Counted from the first letter of the stretch, positions 50,858-59,722 are shown. The stretch is DNA of 64,000 bases from Amycolatopsis sp. GM8 (GCF_021653975.1 NZ_JAJKFK010000003.1:1049182-1113181); one strand, 5' to 3'. The notes: generated by a model not told the origin, from the sequence alone. A program made the numbers and translations.

Positions 50858-51343
50858 ATGCGGAACGATGTCGATCCACTGGATCTGCGAATCCTGCTGC
50901 TGGCGGTCGAGCAACCGCGCGCGGGCGTGCGGGAGTACGCCCGCCAGCTGCAGGTCGCACGCGGCACAGTCCAGGCCCGGCTGGACAAGCTGCGGCGGCT
51001 GAACGTGGTGAGCCAGTGGGGCCCCGAGATCGATCCGGCGGCCCTGGGCTACACCACCAAGGCCTACGTGCGGATCAGCCTGTCCCAGGGCGTCCTCGAT
51101 GATGTGACCGCGCGCTTGCGGAAGATCCCGGAGGTCATCGAAGCCGACTCCACCGCCGGCGACAGCGACATGCTGTGCGTCGTCGTCGCCCGGGGACCGG
51201 AGAACCTCGAAGAGGTCATCCAGCGCATCCTGACTGTGCCGGGCGTGCAGCGAACGCGCAGTGAAACGGTGCTGCGGCAACGCATCTCCCGCCGGGTGCA
51301 CCCGCTCCTCGAAGGACTGCGGCGCGAAAGCACCGGCGGTTGA
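50858..51343 (+). CDS. Lrp/AsnC family transcriptional regulator
   Basis: The protein has 161 residues from the ATG at 50858, which has CGGAG 5 bases upstream. The helix-turn-helix (LRILLLAVEQPRAGVREYAR, then QLQVARGTVQARLDKLRRL) is followed by a RAM-type ligand domain (YVRISLSQGVLDDVTARL; GDSDMLCVVVAR). Lrp proteins sense amino acids. Position opposite a 2-oxoacid-degrading operon suggests control of amino-acid breakdown. Confidence 0.9.
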   Translation: MRNDVDPLDLRILLLAVEQPRAGVREYARQLQVARGTVQARLDKLRRLNVVSQWGPEIDPAALGYTTKAYVRISLSQGVLDDVTARLRKIPEVIEADSTAGDSDMLCVVVARGPENLEEVIQRILTVPGVQRTRSETVLRQRISRRVHPLLEGLRRESTGG

Positions 51344-51432
51344 GCCCGGGTTCGCCGACGCACCGATGAGTTCCGCCGGCCACGCGGGTCTACCCGGACG
51401 TACGCCATCGAGCCACCGACTGGAGACCCACC

Positions 51433-51897
51433 ATGACCACTCCCGCGCACGCCGGCCGCATGCTGTTCGTGAATATCCCCGTAGCGGACCTCGAGCGCAG
51501 CAAGGCGTTCTTCGCGAAGCTCGGGTTCAGCTACAACCCGAACTTCACCGACGAGACCGCCGCCTGCATGCTCGTCGGCGAGCAGGCCTTCGTCATGCTG
51601 CTCAGCCGCGAGAAGTTCGCGGAGTTCTCGAAGCTGCCGATTGCCGATCCCCGCACGCACGCGCTGGCGCTGTACTCCTTCAGCGTGTCGTCGCGCGAGG
51701 AGGTCGACGCGGTCAGCGCCGCCGCGCTCGCGGCGGGTGGTACCGAGGCTGATGACGCCGAGGACTACGGCTTCATGTACTCACGCAGCTTCTTCGACCT
51801 CGACGGTCACGGCTGGCAGGTCATGTGGATGAACCCGGCGGCGGCGGAGCAGGGACCCGAGGCTTTCGTGGCCGCCACGCAGGACGCGCCGGCCTGA
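51433..51897 (+). CDS. VOC family (glyoxalase/bleomycin resistance-like) protein
   Basis: The 154-residue protein has the paired beta-alpha-beta-beta-beta VOC fold: MLFVNIPVADLERSKAFFAK, LGFSYNPNFTDETAACMLVG, and YSRSFFDLDGHGWQVMWMN at the C-terminus. Family members are metal-dependent isomerases, dioxygenases or drug-binding proteins. The usual metal His/Glu set is only partly present, so the function is open. The ATG follows GGAGACCCACC. It ends at the edge of the poly-G/C tract. Confidence 0.8.
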   Translation: MTTPAHAGRMLFVNIPVADLERSKAFFAKLGFSYNPNFTDETAACMLVGEQAFVMLLSREKFAEFSKLPIADPRTHALALYSFSVSSREEVDAVSAAALAAGGTEADDAEDYGFMYSRSFFDLDGHGWQVMWMNPAAAEQGPEAFVAATQDAPA

Positions 51898-52067
51898 TCC
51901 GCCGCGGCGAAACGTCGTGGGGGCGGGCCGGCCCCCGCCCCCCACCCCGGGGGGGGGGCCCTGGGAGAAACCGCCGGGGGCCCCCCCCCCTGTCGCCGCG
52001 GCCTTTACCCGCGGGGCCTACCGGTGGGGGGGGCCCCCCCCCCCCCCCCCCCCACGACGGTGGACGC
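51898..52067. other. poly-G/poly-C tract, probable assembly error or collapsed hairpin
   Basis: This gap between convergent genes consists of long homopolymers: runs of G and C of up to 12, then G8 (52026-52033) joined to C20 (52034-52053). Nothing else in the window looks like this. Natural G+C-rich terminator hairpins occur at such sites, but a G8C20 junction is more typical of low-quality reads over a strong stem. The actual sequence and length here should not be trusted. Confidence 0.7.
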
Positions 52068-52577
52068 TCAGTGACCTTCCAGACGGTGGTAGCCGCCCTG
52101 GAAGAACAGCAGTGGCCGGCGCTCGGAGGCCGCTTCGAGATGCCGAACCCTTGCCACCACAAGGAAATGGTCGCCGGTTTCGATCTCCTGCTCGATCTCG
52201 CATTCGAGCGCGGCGAGCGCGTTCTCGATCACCGGGTGCCCGAGCACCGGCCCCGGCTGCCACGAAACACCGGCCCATTTGTCGGTACCGCTTTTCGCGA
52301 ACGCGTTGCTCACCTCGTGCTGGTCACTGGCCAGCATGTTGATGACGAGTTCGCCGATGTCCCGGATGAGCGGGTAGCTCGTGGAGGTTTTGCTCGCGGA
52401 GAAGGCGACCAGTGCCGGGTCGAGCGACAAACTGAAGAACGACTGGCACGTGAAGCCGATCGGCTTGCTGCCGTCGAACGCGGAGATGATCGTCACGCCC
52501 GAACAGAAGTGCCCGAGCACCGTCCGGAAAAGGGCCGCGTCGATCTCGGCGGGGGCGCTGGACTGCGTGTCAACCAT
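52068..52577 (-). CDS. flavin reductase domain protein (HpaC-like)
   Basis: The 169-residue split-barrel FMN-binding protein has FRTVLGHFCSGVTIISAFDG, then KPIGFTCQSFFSLSLDPALV and the C-terminal HFLVVARVRHLEAASERRPL. It supplies reduced flavin to two-component monooxygenases. It overlaps the NADPH-dependent FMN reductase gene by 8 bases and ends at the edge of the homopolymer tract, but its stop codon and C-terminus appear normal. The LLM monooxygenase at 39711 would need such a reductase, though none is encoded next to it. Confidence 0.85.
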   Translation of the reverse strand: MVDTQSSAPAEIDAALFRTVLGHFCSGVTIISAFDGSKPIGFTCQSFFSLSLDPALVAFSASKTSTSYPLIRDIGELVINMLASDQHEVSNAFAKSGTDKWAGVSWQPGPVLGHPVIENALAALECEIEQEIETGDHFLVVARVRHLEAASERRPLLFFQGGYHRLEGH

Positions 52578-53085
52578 CGATACTCCTTACGCTCTTCGGG
52601 TCGAGGCTGTGCCGGTTCGCCGCCACCCACTCGTCCACCACGGACTCGGCGGCTTCCATCTGGGCGGTGAGGAAGCACAGGCCCTTCGTCGGGACGGAGG
52701 CACCCAGCTCGACCAGCAGCGGGCGCAACGTGAACTCCACGGCGAGCCCGTGGATGGCATCGCTCGCGGTCATGATCGGGATCGCGGTGACCCCGGCCAG
52801 GCCACCGCTGGGGTAGCGGTCGAGGAAGGCCTTCAGCAGGCCTGTATAGCTCGCCTTGTAGGTCGGCGTGCCCACCACGAGGTAGTCCACCGCGGCGAGC
52901 TTGTCCGCCAGTTCCGCCAGCTCGGCATGCGGCCATTCGAAGAGGTCGCGTGCGTAGCCGGACAGATCGACGGTCAGCTCGTGGGTCGCCCCGACGACGT
53001 CGGCGACACGCTCGGCAACGAGCTGCGCGACCGTCAGGGTCCGTGACTGGGGCTTGGGATTTCCCACTAGAACAGCGAGACGCAT
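52570..53085 (-). CDS. NADPH-dependent FMN reductase (SsuE-like)
   Basis: The protein has 171 residues from the ATG at 53085. The flavodoxin-like fold shows MRLAVLVGNPKPQSRTLTVA (FMN loop), VVGTPTYKASYTGLLKAFLD and a C-terminal helix region. SsuE-type enzymes reduce FMN for alkanesulfonate or other sulfur monooxygenases. The 8-bp overlap with the HpaC-like gene means that two reductases are made together. An in-frame start at 53130 has no ribosome site. Confidence 0.82.
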   Translation of the reverse strand: MRLAVLVGNPKPQSRTLTVAQLVAERVADVVGATHELTVDLSGYARDLFEWPHAELAELADKLAAVDYLVVGTPTYKASYTGLLKAFLDRYPSGGLAGVTAIPIMTASDAIHGLAVEFTLRPLLVELGASVPTKGLCFLTAQMEAAESVVDEWVAANRHSLDPKSVRSIDG

Positions 53086-53261
53086 TTCACCGCCATCTAC
53101 ACCTTTTCGCGCCGGCATTCGACGCGTCAACGATAAAGGGGGGTGGACCCACGGTTTGTGTCGCGAGCCCGGCGGACGTCTTACGTCTAGGGGTCACTAT
53201 AGCCAGCTGCCGATTGCCCCGCAATGAAGCTGATCACGTCCTGTTCATCTCCACGCGGCAT

Positions 53262-54047
53262 TCACCGGGCGAGTTCCCCGCCGTCGACGTAGATCGCGCT
53301 GCCGGTCACGAACCCGGCCATCGGGCTGACGGCGAACAGCACCGCCCGCGCCACGTCGTCCGGCTCCGCCGCCCGGCCCAGTGGCAGCCGGGCGCCGAAC
53401 TTGTCCAGGCCCGTCGCCTCTCCCCCGCTGGCGAGTGCGGCAACGCCCTCGGTGCGGGTCAAGGTGGGGCACACCGCGACCGCGCGGACCCCCTGCGGAC
53501 CGAGTTCGGCGGCGAGGCTCTGGGTGAGGCTGAGCAGCGCGGTCTTGCTGGCCCGGTAGTGTGCGGCGTTGCCATTGACCCGGTCGGTCACGGTCGAGGA
53601 GATGTTCACGACGACTCCGTGCCGGTGACCGGCCATCAACCGGGCGGCTTCCTGGGTGCACAGCAGCGCGCCCTCGACGTTGATCGCGTGCACCCGCCGC
53701 CACTCTCGCAGCGAGATGTCCAGCAGGCCGGCGCGCGGGAACACCCCGGCCGAGTTCACCAGGATGTCGAGCCGGCCGTGGTCGTCGTGGACACGCGCGA
53801 ACAGCGCGGAGACGGCGCCCGGATCGGTGACGTCCAGGTCGACCGGAATCTGCCGGGGATCCGGCGGAACGGGCTGCCGCCGGTGCGCGATGTCGGCGCG
53901 ATAGACGGTGGCGCCGGCTTCGGCCAGCCTGGCCGCGCAAGCACGCCCGATCCCGCTGGCCGCCCCGGTGACGACGGCGATCCGGCCGGACAGGTCCAGC
54001 AGGGCAGCCAGCGGCAGACCGCCGTGGCCGGGCGCGATCGTGGTCAT
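53262..54047 (-). CDS. short-chain dehydrogenase/reductase
   Basis: This 261-residue classical SDR has the NAD(P) motif TGAASGIGRA, NSAG in the fourth strand, catalytic Ser in NISSTVTDR and YxxxK in HYRASKTAL. The acidic end of the second strand (ADIAH) suggests NAD. It is the last gene of the P450 operon, overlapping the ferredoxin reductase by 4 bases. It probably oxidises an alcohol or 3-hydroxyacyl-CoA made earlier in the pathway. Confidence 0.9.
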   Translation of the reverse strand: MTTIAPGHGGLPLAALLDLSGRIAVVTGAASGIGRACAARLAEAGATVYRADIAHRRQPVPPDPRQIPVDLDVTDPGAVSALFARVHDDHGRLDILVNSAGVFPRAGLLDISLREWRRVHAINVEGALLCTQEAARLMAGHRHGVVVNISSTVTDRVNGNAAHYRASKTALLSLTQSLAAELGPQGVRAVAVCPTLTRTEGVAALASGGEATGLDKFGARLPLGRAAEPDDVARAVLFAVSPMAGFVTGSAIYVDGGELAR

Positions 54048-55186
54048 GCCGCGGCCTCCGCCAGTGCGCGCCGGGTGGCGGCGACGCGGCCAGGCATGTC
54101 GAGCGCGGCGGCCCCGACGAGCTCGCCGCCGCGGGTCCAGGTGACGGTCCAGCCGGGGTTGCCGGAACGGTGTTCGACGGCGTGCGCGTCGGCCAGGTGC
54201 GGGCGTCCGATCACCTGGAGTTTGTGCTGGAACTGTTCGGTCCAGAAGGACGGCACGCCGGCGCGTTCGGCCGGGTCGGGCCCGTGGAGCAGGGTCCGCA
54301 CGGCCCGGGCCGGCTGCTCGGCGGCAGCGGTCCAGTGTTCACCGCGTTCGGTGATCCGGCACACGTCGCCGACGGCGAACACCCGGCCCTCGAAACCGAT
54401 GGCCCGGTGGAACCGATCGCAGGCGACCCCGTCGGTGAGATCGAGGCCTGATCCGCGCAGCCACTCGGTCGCGGCGACGGAACCCACCGCCACCACGAGG
54501 GTGTCGAGGTCGAGGCGCCGCCCGTTGTCGAGGGTGATCTGCTGGACCCGCGGTCCGCCGCGCACCTGGTCCACGGCGGCACCCAGGTGCAGGTGGACGC
54601 CGTGCCCGCGGTGGAGCTCGCCCATCATGGTGCCGATCGGGGCAGGGGCGGCGCGCCGCATCGGCGTTGCCGCGGGGTCGATGACGTGCACTTCGAGGCC
54701 CAGTTCACGACAGCTGGCGGCGACCTCGAGACCGATCAGCCCGGCGCCGAGGACTGCCACCGGCCCGCCGCGCGCGAGGCTGCCGCGCAGCGCGAGCGCG
54801 TCGTTGACGGTGCGGAGCGTGTGCACGCCGGCCAGTGCCGGCAGGTCGAGACGCCGGGCGTGGGCGCCGGTAGCGACGATCACCGCGTCGAGGCCGGTCA
54901 CCGGTCCGTCCGTGGTGTCGATCCTCCGTTCGCCCGGATGCAAGGCAAGTGCGCGGGTGCCGAGACGCAGCGTCAGGCACAGGTCCCCGGGCCGGGGCAA
55001 GGTCAGCTCCGAAGGCGCCAGGTCGGTTGTGAGGAACTGTTTCGACAACGGGGGACGGTTGTAGGGCTGGTGGTTCTCGTCCCCGACGAGGGTGATCGTC
55101 CCGTCGAACCCGGCCGCGCGCAGCGCCATCGCGCTGCGCAGCCCGGCGAGGGAGGCGCCGACGATCCCCACGTGCCGGATGCTCAC
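54044..55186 (-). CDS. ferredoxin-NAD(P) reductase of the P450 system (FAD/NAD(P)-binding)
   Basis: The 380 residues match the putidaredoxin/rubredoxin reductase group: GIVGASLAGLRSAMALRAAG (FAD), PYNRPPLSK, VIVATGAHARRLDLP, VAVLGAGLIGLEVAASCREL (NAD(P)) and VFAVGDVCRI. It passes electrons from NAD(P)H to the ferredoxin encoded directly upstream (ATGA overlap). Its C-terminal dimer domain is somewhat short. Being next to the P450 and ferredoxin genes, it completes a class I P450 electron chain. Confidence 0.92.
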   Translation of the reverse strand: MSIRHVGIVGASLAGLRSAMALRAAGFDGTITLVGDENHQPYNRPPLSKQFLTTDLAPSELTLPRPGDLCLTLRLGTRALALHPGERRIDTTDGPVTGLDAVIVATGAHARRLDLPALAGVHTLRTVNDALALRGSLARGGPVAVLGAGLIGLEVAASCRELGLEVHVIDPAATPMRRAAPAPIGTMMGELHRGHGVHLHLGAAVDQVRGGPRVQQITLDNGRRLDLDTLVVAVGSVAATEWLRGSGLDLTDGVACDRFHRAIGFEGRVFAVGDVCRITERGEHWTAAAEQPARAVRTLLHGPDPAERAGVPSFWTEQFQHKLQVIGRPHLADAHAVEHRSGNPGWTVTWTRGGELVGAAALDMPGRVAATRRALAEAAA

Positions 55187-55377
55187 GACTCGTCCTCGAT
55201 CCGGATGGCGAGGGCCGGGCAGACGGAAGCGGCGAGCTGGACCTTGGCCCGGAGGTCCTCGGGCACGGTGGCGGCGAGGTGCACTTCGCCGTCGTCATCG
55301 AGGTGGAAGACCTCGGCCGCGACGTACTCGCATTGACCGTGGCTCTCGCACAGGTCGCGGTCCACGACGATCTTCAT
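55183..55377 (-). CDS. 3Fe-4S ferredoxin for cytochrome P450
   Basis: The 64-residue ferredoxin has Cys10, Cys16 and Cys53 in the pattern C-x5-C...C-P (CESHGQC and SVCPAL), typical of single-cluster [3Fe-4S] ferredoxins of actinobacterial P450s. The start at 55377 (MKIVVDRDLC) has AGGAAGGAA upstream. A longer frame to 55401 is less likely. It overlaps both neighbours by 4 bases, so reductase, ferredoxin and MaoC are translationally coupled. Confidence 0.92.
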   Translation of the reverse strand: MKIVVDRDLCESHGQCEYVAAEVFHLDDDGEVHLAATVPEDLRAKVQLAASVCPALAIRIEDES

Positions 55378-55934
55378 GATGCGGTTCCTTCCTCGGACCA
55401 CGCCCGCAGGTGGGCGACGGCCGGCTCGGCGGTGCTGCGGGACAGGGCCGCGTCCGCCGCGCCCCAGTGCGATCGGCGTTTGATCAGCACCCGCCGGGTC
55501 ACAGTGACCACGGTGGTCCCGCCCGGTTTCGTCGCGACGATCCGGTAGGTGAGCACACCGGCGCCGGCGCGCGGGCTCGGTTCGTCCACGGCGACCACTT
55601 CGCTGGCCGCGTACAGGGTGTCGCCGGTGAAGACCGGGGCGGGCATCCGGAACTCGAGGTAGCCGAGATCGCCCAGGGAGTTCTCGCTCATCTCCTCACT
55701 CGTCAGGCCGACCGCCAGGGCCAGCGCGACGCAGGCATTGAGTAGCGGAGCCGGAAACGCACCGTCCATATAGGACGTGAGGGAATCGGAGTTGAAATGC
55801 GTTTGCGCGGTGTTCATCGTCAGCAGGGACAGCCCCTGGTTGTCCGCCGTGCAAACCGTGTGGCCGCGGCGGTGCGCGAACCGCTGCCCGACGGTGTAGT
55901 CCTCGTGGTACCGGGTGGGACTGGTGATGCTCAT
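55374..55934 (-). CDS. MaoC family dehydratase 1 of the P450 operon
   Basis: This 186-residue hot-dog protein has YHEDYTVGQRFAHRRGHTVC and LSLLTMNTAQTHFNSD, the TMNT-x-x-x-H version of the MaoC catalytic segment, followed by LGDLGYLEFRMPAPVFTGDT. It resembles the hydratase at 45538. It starts inside the stop of the next MaoC gene (ATGA at 55931-55934). The pair may form a heteromeric hydratase or two successive hydratases. Confidence 0.85.
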   Translation of the reverse strand: MSITSPTRYHEDYTVGQRFAHRRGHTVCTADNQGLSLLTMNTAQTHFNSDSLTSYMDGAFPAPLLNACVALALAVGLTSEEMSENSLGDLGYLEFRMPAPVFTGDTLYAASEVVAVDEPSPRAGAGVLTYRIVATKPGGTTVVTVTRRVLIKRRSHWGAADAALSRSTAEPAVAHLRAWSEEGTAS

Positions 55935-56419
55935 GAGCGACCCGCATCGGCGGCGCGGAACCGGACCAAGCTCGTCCGGGTGTAGCTGAGCACCAGCTCG
56001 TGGTTCTGGTTGGCGGCGGCGGTGCGCCACCGCACCACGCCCCAGCCGGGGCGACTCGCGGAGGTCCGGCGCTGTTCGACCGTGCTGGCGGCGTACACGG
56101 TGTCGCCGACATGTGTCGTTGTGGTGAACCGGATGTCGTCGGCACCGAGGAAGGTTCCCCCGGACTCGGACAGGTCGGCGACGCTGAGCCCCAGCACGAT
56201 CGAGAACACGAGCAGGCCGCTGACCGGCAACCGGTCTTCCCCGAGGTGTGTCGCGTAGGCACGGTTGAACAGGGCCGGCTCGTAGAGGTGGGTCTGGGTG
56301 GCGAACGTCGTCGCGTCCGACTCGGTGATCGTCCGGCCCCAGTGGTGGGAAAAGACCCTGCCCTCGGTGAAATCCTCGAAATAGTAGGGCGGAGCCTGCT
56401 GATCGGGCTGAAGTGTCAT
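55931..56419 (-). CDS. MaoC family dehydratase 2 of the P450 operon
   Basis: This 162-residue protein is related to the gene after it but divergent. EDFTEGRVFSHHWGRTITES is followed by DATTFATQTHLYEPALFNRA, where the catalytic His is kept and the usual Asn/Asp region is altered. ADDIRFTTTTHVGDTVYAAS is the second conserved block. The ATG has AAGGACTGACC upstream and lies 2 bases after the ligase stop. A structural partner role for one of the two MaoC proteins is plausible. Confidence 0.82.
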   Translation of the reverse strand: MTLQPDQQAPPYYFEDFTEGRVFSHHWGRTITESDATTFATQTHLYEPALFNRAYATHLGEDRLPVSGLLVFSIVLGLSVADLSESGGTFLGADDIRFTTTTHVGDTVYAASTVEQRRTSASRPGWGVVRWRTAAANQNHELVLSYTRTSLVRFRAADAGRS

Positions 56420-56421
56420 GG

Positions 56422-57762
56422 TCAGTCCTTCGGCCTCAGGTCCAGCCAGCGGCGTGCCTTGAGCTCCGTCGTGGGCAGCGTTCCGGGGTCGACCACGGCC
56501 ACGTCCAGCCGAGTGCCGATGGCGGTCTTCAACGCGGCCGCGGCCCGCCCGGACAGGTCCCGATGATCCATACCCCGCAACGGTTCCAGCTCGACGGTCA
56601 CGATGTCGTGCTCGTCGACGCGTTCCACCTTCAGCCGGAACTGAGGCGAAGCGCCGCCGACGCCGGAAAGGATCTGTTCCACCGCGGAGGCGAAGATGTT
56701 GACGCCACGGACCTTCACCATGTCGTCCAGTCGCTCCTTGATCCACATGCGACGGCCGGGATTGCCGCAGGCACACGGCTCGTCGGTGTAGACGGCGCCG
56801 TCGCGGGTGCGGAAGTTGAACCAGGTCGCCATCGTGCGCTGGCTGATACTGGTGAAGACGTGTTCGGCGAGATCGCCGGGCGCCGCGGGCTCGTTCCGCT
56901 CCGGGTTCCAGAACTGGTGGATGGTGTCGCGCTCGAACAGGTGCAGCCCGTTCTGCGCCGAACACTCCACCGCGAACAGCGGGCCGCCTTCGCTGATCCC
57001 GTAGAAATCCCGGGTACCACCGGGGATTCCCCACAGGTCTTCGATCCGGGCGCGTTTGCTCGCGGAGAACGTCTCCCCGCCCATCAGCAGCCCTTTGACC
57101 CCGCACGCCGCCGGCTCGACCCCGGCCGCGGCGAGCGCGGCACCCAGCGTCAGCGCATAGCTGGGGGTCAGCGCGACGACACTGGGGCGGTAGTCCTTCA
57201 GGAGCTGGATGCGGGCGGCGGTGTCGAGCGGCGCACCGGCGGGAATGACAGTGCAGTTCAGCCGGCGGGCACCGTAGTAGAGGCCCCAGCCGGCCGCCCA
57301 CAGGGACAACGGGAAATTGAACAACACGAAATCTCCCGGCAGCGCGCCCGCTTCGCGCAGCAGTCCGGAACCTTGGGCACCGAAGACGCCGAAGCCTTCG
57401 TGCGTGTTGATGAAACGGCCCTGCATCCCTGAGGTGCCCGTCGTGTGGTAGATCAGGGCACCGGACTCGCCGATTTCACGCACGCCGGCGGTCAGCAATC
57501 CCCCGTAATCTCCGGGACTTTCCTCGAGCGCCTGGATGTAGTCACGCTTGGTGAGAGTCGGGCACCGGTACAGATCGGCGGGGGTCCGCACGTTCGCGGC
57601 CGACATCCCGGCCTCCCGGAAGCGCCGCGCCCAGTACGGGGAGCGCCCGATGACGTGTTCGGCGGTGCCGGCCAGGTGTTCGGTCTGCCAGTGCTCGATC
57701 TCCCGCCGGCCGGGTGTTCCCGGTCCGGCGGATGGTGAAGTGGGGTGAGTGGTGGGAGTCAC
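56422..57762 (-). CDS. phenylacetate-CoA ligase-like AMP-forming enzyme
   Basis: The 446-residue PaaK-type adenylating enzyme has the P-loop IYHTTGTSGMQGR, the A5-like GISEGGPLFAVECS and a hinge near KERLDDMVKVRGVNIF. It starts with the PaaK-like SPYWARRFREAGMSAANVRT. CACGNPGRRM suggests a structural cysteine pair. It activates an aromatic or alicyclic acid to CoA. Within the operon it lies between P450 and the MaoC genes, so the acid may be the product of P450/alcohol/aldehyde oxidation. Confidence 0.85.
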   Translation of the reverse strand: MTPTTHPTSPSAGPGTPGRREIEHWQTEHLAGTAEHVIGRSPYWARRFREAGMSAANVRTPADLYRCPTLTKRDYIQALEESPGDYGGLLTAGVREIGESGALIYHTTGTSGMQGRFINTHEGFGVFGAQGSGLLREAGALPGDFVLFNFPLSLWAAGWGLYYGARRLNCTVIPAGAPLDTAARIQLLKDYRPSVVALTPSYALTLGAALAAAGVEPAACGVKGLLMGGETFSASKRARIEDLWGIPGGTRDFYGISEGGPLFAVECSAQNGLHLFERDTIHQFWNPERNEPAAPGDLAEHVFTSISQRTMATWFNFRTRDGAVYTDEPCACGNPGRRMWIKERLDDMVKVRGVNIFASAVEQILSGVGGASPQFRLKVERVDEHDIVTVELEPLRGMDHRDLSGRAAAALKTAIGTRLDVAVVDPGTLPTTELKARRWLDLRPKD

Positions 57763-57798
57763 GGTCTTCTCCTGTCTTCGTTGACGTCCCGTGACGGA

Positions 57799-59094
57799 CT
57801 AGGCCTGGGTGAACCGGATCGCGAGCGACCGGTGGCCGTGGAACCCGAAGAGTTCGACCGGCTGGGCGGGGTTGTCGTGGGCCGGTTCGATGAGCGAAAG
57901 TCGTTGCAGGAGGCGGGTGATCGCCAGGTCGGCTTCCCGGCGGGCGAGGCTTTGGCCCATGCAGGCGTGGGCACCCCGGCCGAAGGCCAGGTGCGGGGCC
58001 GACCGGTTGTCACGATCCGGGTCGAACCCCGCCGGCGAGTACACGTTCTCGTCCCGGTTGGCGGACGCGAACAGCACCATCAGTTTCGCGCCGGCCGGCA
58101 GCGCGATCCCCTGCACGTGCGTGTCCCGGGTGGTGACGCGGAACAGCCCCTGCAACGGTGATTCATAGCGCAGCACCTCCTCGACGAAGTCGGGCACGAG
58201 CGAGGGATCCTCGCGCAGTCGCTGAGCCAGGTCCAGGTCATGGATCAGCACGTGCATGGCGTTGCCGAGCAGGTTGGTGGTCGTCTCGTTGCCGCCCACC
58301 AGCAGTTGCTGGCACAAGCTGAGCTGCTCCTGCCGCGTCAGCGCCGGGACGAAGTCGTCGCCGGCACCCTCGACGATCAGCCTCGACAGGAAGTCCGGCC
58401 GCTCGTGCAGATCCGCCGCGGCCGCGCGCTCGTCCAGCAGGGCGCTCACGTAGTGCTCGAACTCCACCGTGCTCGCGGCCGCGGAGTCGACCCGATCCGG
58501 GGGAATGTTGCCCGCCTGCGCCGAAATGAAGTCATCGGACCACTTCTTGAGTGTGTCCAGCATTTCCGGTGGGAAACCCAGCACCTGACTGATGACGCTC
58601 ATCGGCAACGGATAAGCGAATTCGGCGACGAAGTCGCACGAACCCCGGTCGGCGAAACCGTCGATCAATTCGTCGACGCGCTCGCGGATGCCCGGGGTCA
58701 ACCGGCGCACCGTCTGGGCGGGGGCGAACGCCCGCTGCACGATCTTGCGGTACCGCGTGTGCTCGGGCGGATCGGTCAGGATCAGGGTCGGTACCCGCGG
58801 ATACCCGGGGCCGCCCCGCAGCCGCGCGGCCGCGTCCGGATTCCCTTTGAAAACGTTTCGCCCGGACAGTGATTCCCGCGAGGAAAACCGGTCCGGATCG
58901 CCCAGCACCTCGATACAGGCACTGTAGGAGGTCACCAGCCACAGGTTGTGTTCCGGCACTTCGACCAAGGGGGCCTGCGCGCGGAGTTGTTCGTAGGCCG
59001 GGTAGGGGTCGGCGACCTGGGCCGGGGACAGCAGTTCGAGTTCATCAGGTTCCGACCGGCCAGCCGGTCGGAGATGGGGACAAAGAGAGGTCAT
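57799..59094 (-). CDS. cytochrome P450
   Basis: This 431-residue soluble bacterial P450 has the heme loop FGRGAHACMGQ (Cys378), EEVLRYESP (ExxR) and the I-helix segment LLVGGNETTTNLL, where the usual alanine before Gly is replaced by Gly and the Thr pair is kept. TLILTDPPEHTRYRKIVQRA is the C-helix. It is the first gene of the operon with its own ferredoxin and reductase. It probably initiates breakdown of a hydrocarbon-like or ether/methoxy substrate. A perfect palindrome (59052-59071) lies within codons 8-14. Confidence 0.93.
   Translation of the reverse strand: MTSLCPHLRPAGRSEPDELELLSPAQVADPYPAYEQLRAQAPLVEVPEHNLWLVTSYSACIEVLGDPDRFSSRESLSGRNVFKGNPDAAARLRGGPGYPRVPTLILTDPPEHTRYRKIVQRAFAPAQTVRRLTPGIRERVDELIDGFADRGSCDFVAEFAYPLPMSVISQVLGFPPEMLDTLKKWSDDFISAQAGNIPPDRVDSAAASTVEFEHYVSALLDERAAAADLHERPDFLSRLIVEGAGDDFVPALTRQEQLSLCQQLLVGGNETTTNLLGNAMHVLIHDLDLAQRLREDPSLVPDFVEEVLRYESPLQGLFRVTTRDTHVQGIALPAGAKLMVLFASANRDENVYSPAGFDPDRDNRSAPHLAFGRGAHACMGQSLARREADLAITRLLQRLSLIEPAHDNPAQPVELFGFHGHRSLAIRFTQA
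59052..59071. promoter_or_regulatory. palindromic operator inside the start of the P450 gene
   Basis: CCGACCGGCCAGCCGGTCGG has perfect 9-bp arms around CA. The 17-base core ACCGGCCAGCCGG(A/T)CGG recurs at 59748-59764 and 60008-60024. It lies about 30 bases inside the P450 coding region, where a bound repressor would block elongation or clearance. Confidence 0.65.
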
Positions 59095-59125
59095 GGCGGT
59101 GTCCTTCGCTGGGTGCGTGGGCCGG

Positions 59126-59722
59126 TCAGTGGGTGCCCGGGGTGATGGCCCCGAGAAAGAGGTAGTCCCAGAAGCGATCGCCGATCTCTTCCGGCGAGTA
59201 TCGCTGGGCGGGCCGCATCCACAGGTACGCCCAGCCGGTCATCCCGTCGATGGCCAGCATGAGCAGGTGCGGGTCGATGTCGGCACGGATCGTGCCCGCC
59301 TGCCGGGCGGCGCTGATCATGTCGGTCAGGCCGGCCCGGTAGGCTTCCAATTGCTGCGCGATCTTGGTGAACGCGGTCTGGTCGATGGTCGGGCGTTCCT
59401 GCCAGATCACGGTCAGGATGTCCTGCTCGTCCGCGATGACCCGCATGCGGCCGCGGATGAACTGGCGGAGCCGTTCCGTGGGGTCGACACTCAGCCCCTC
59501 CGCGGCCCGGAGCTGGGCGATCAACGCGTCGGTGCCGACCGTGGCGATCTCGGTCAGCAGCTCTTCCTTGGTCGGGTAGTGGTGGTAGAGGCCGGCCTTG
59601 GACATCCCGACCGCGTCGGCGATGTCCCGCATGGACGTCGCGTTGTACCCCTGCTTGCGGAAGAGGGCGGCAGCAGCGCGCACGATCCGCTCGGGGACCG
59701 AGCCCCGCCGAGTCGTCTCCAT
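59126..59722 (-). CDS. TetR family transcriptional regulator of the P450 operon
   Basis: The protein has 198 residues from the ATG at 59722 (METTRRGS), with GGGAG upstream. The TetR helix-turn-helix is FRKQGYNATSMRDIADAVGM, followed by SKAGLYHHYPTKEELLTEI; the C-terminal domain is of the KstR2-like TetR_C group. It lies 31 bases upstream of P450 on the same strand and is flanked by three copies of one palindromic motif (59052, 59748, 60008). It most likely represses itself, the P450 operon and the divergent aldehyde dehydrogenase. Confidence 0.9.
   Translation of the reverse strand: METTRRGSVPERIVRAAAALFRKQGYNATSMRDIADAVGMSKAGLYHHYPTKEELLTEIATVGTDALIAQLRAAEGLSVDPTERLRQFIRGRMRVIADEQDILTVIWQERPTIDQTAFTKIAQQLEAYRAGLTDMISAARQAGTIRADIDPHLLMLAIDGMTGWAYLWMRPAQRYSPEEIGDRFWDYLFLGAITPGTH

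Noticed and set aside
51898..52067. Extension of the convergent genes through the G/C tract
   Set aside because: Frames through homopolymers give only poly-Gly/Pro/Arg, and both flanking proteins already end at normal family C-termini.
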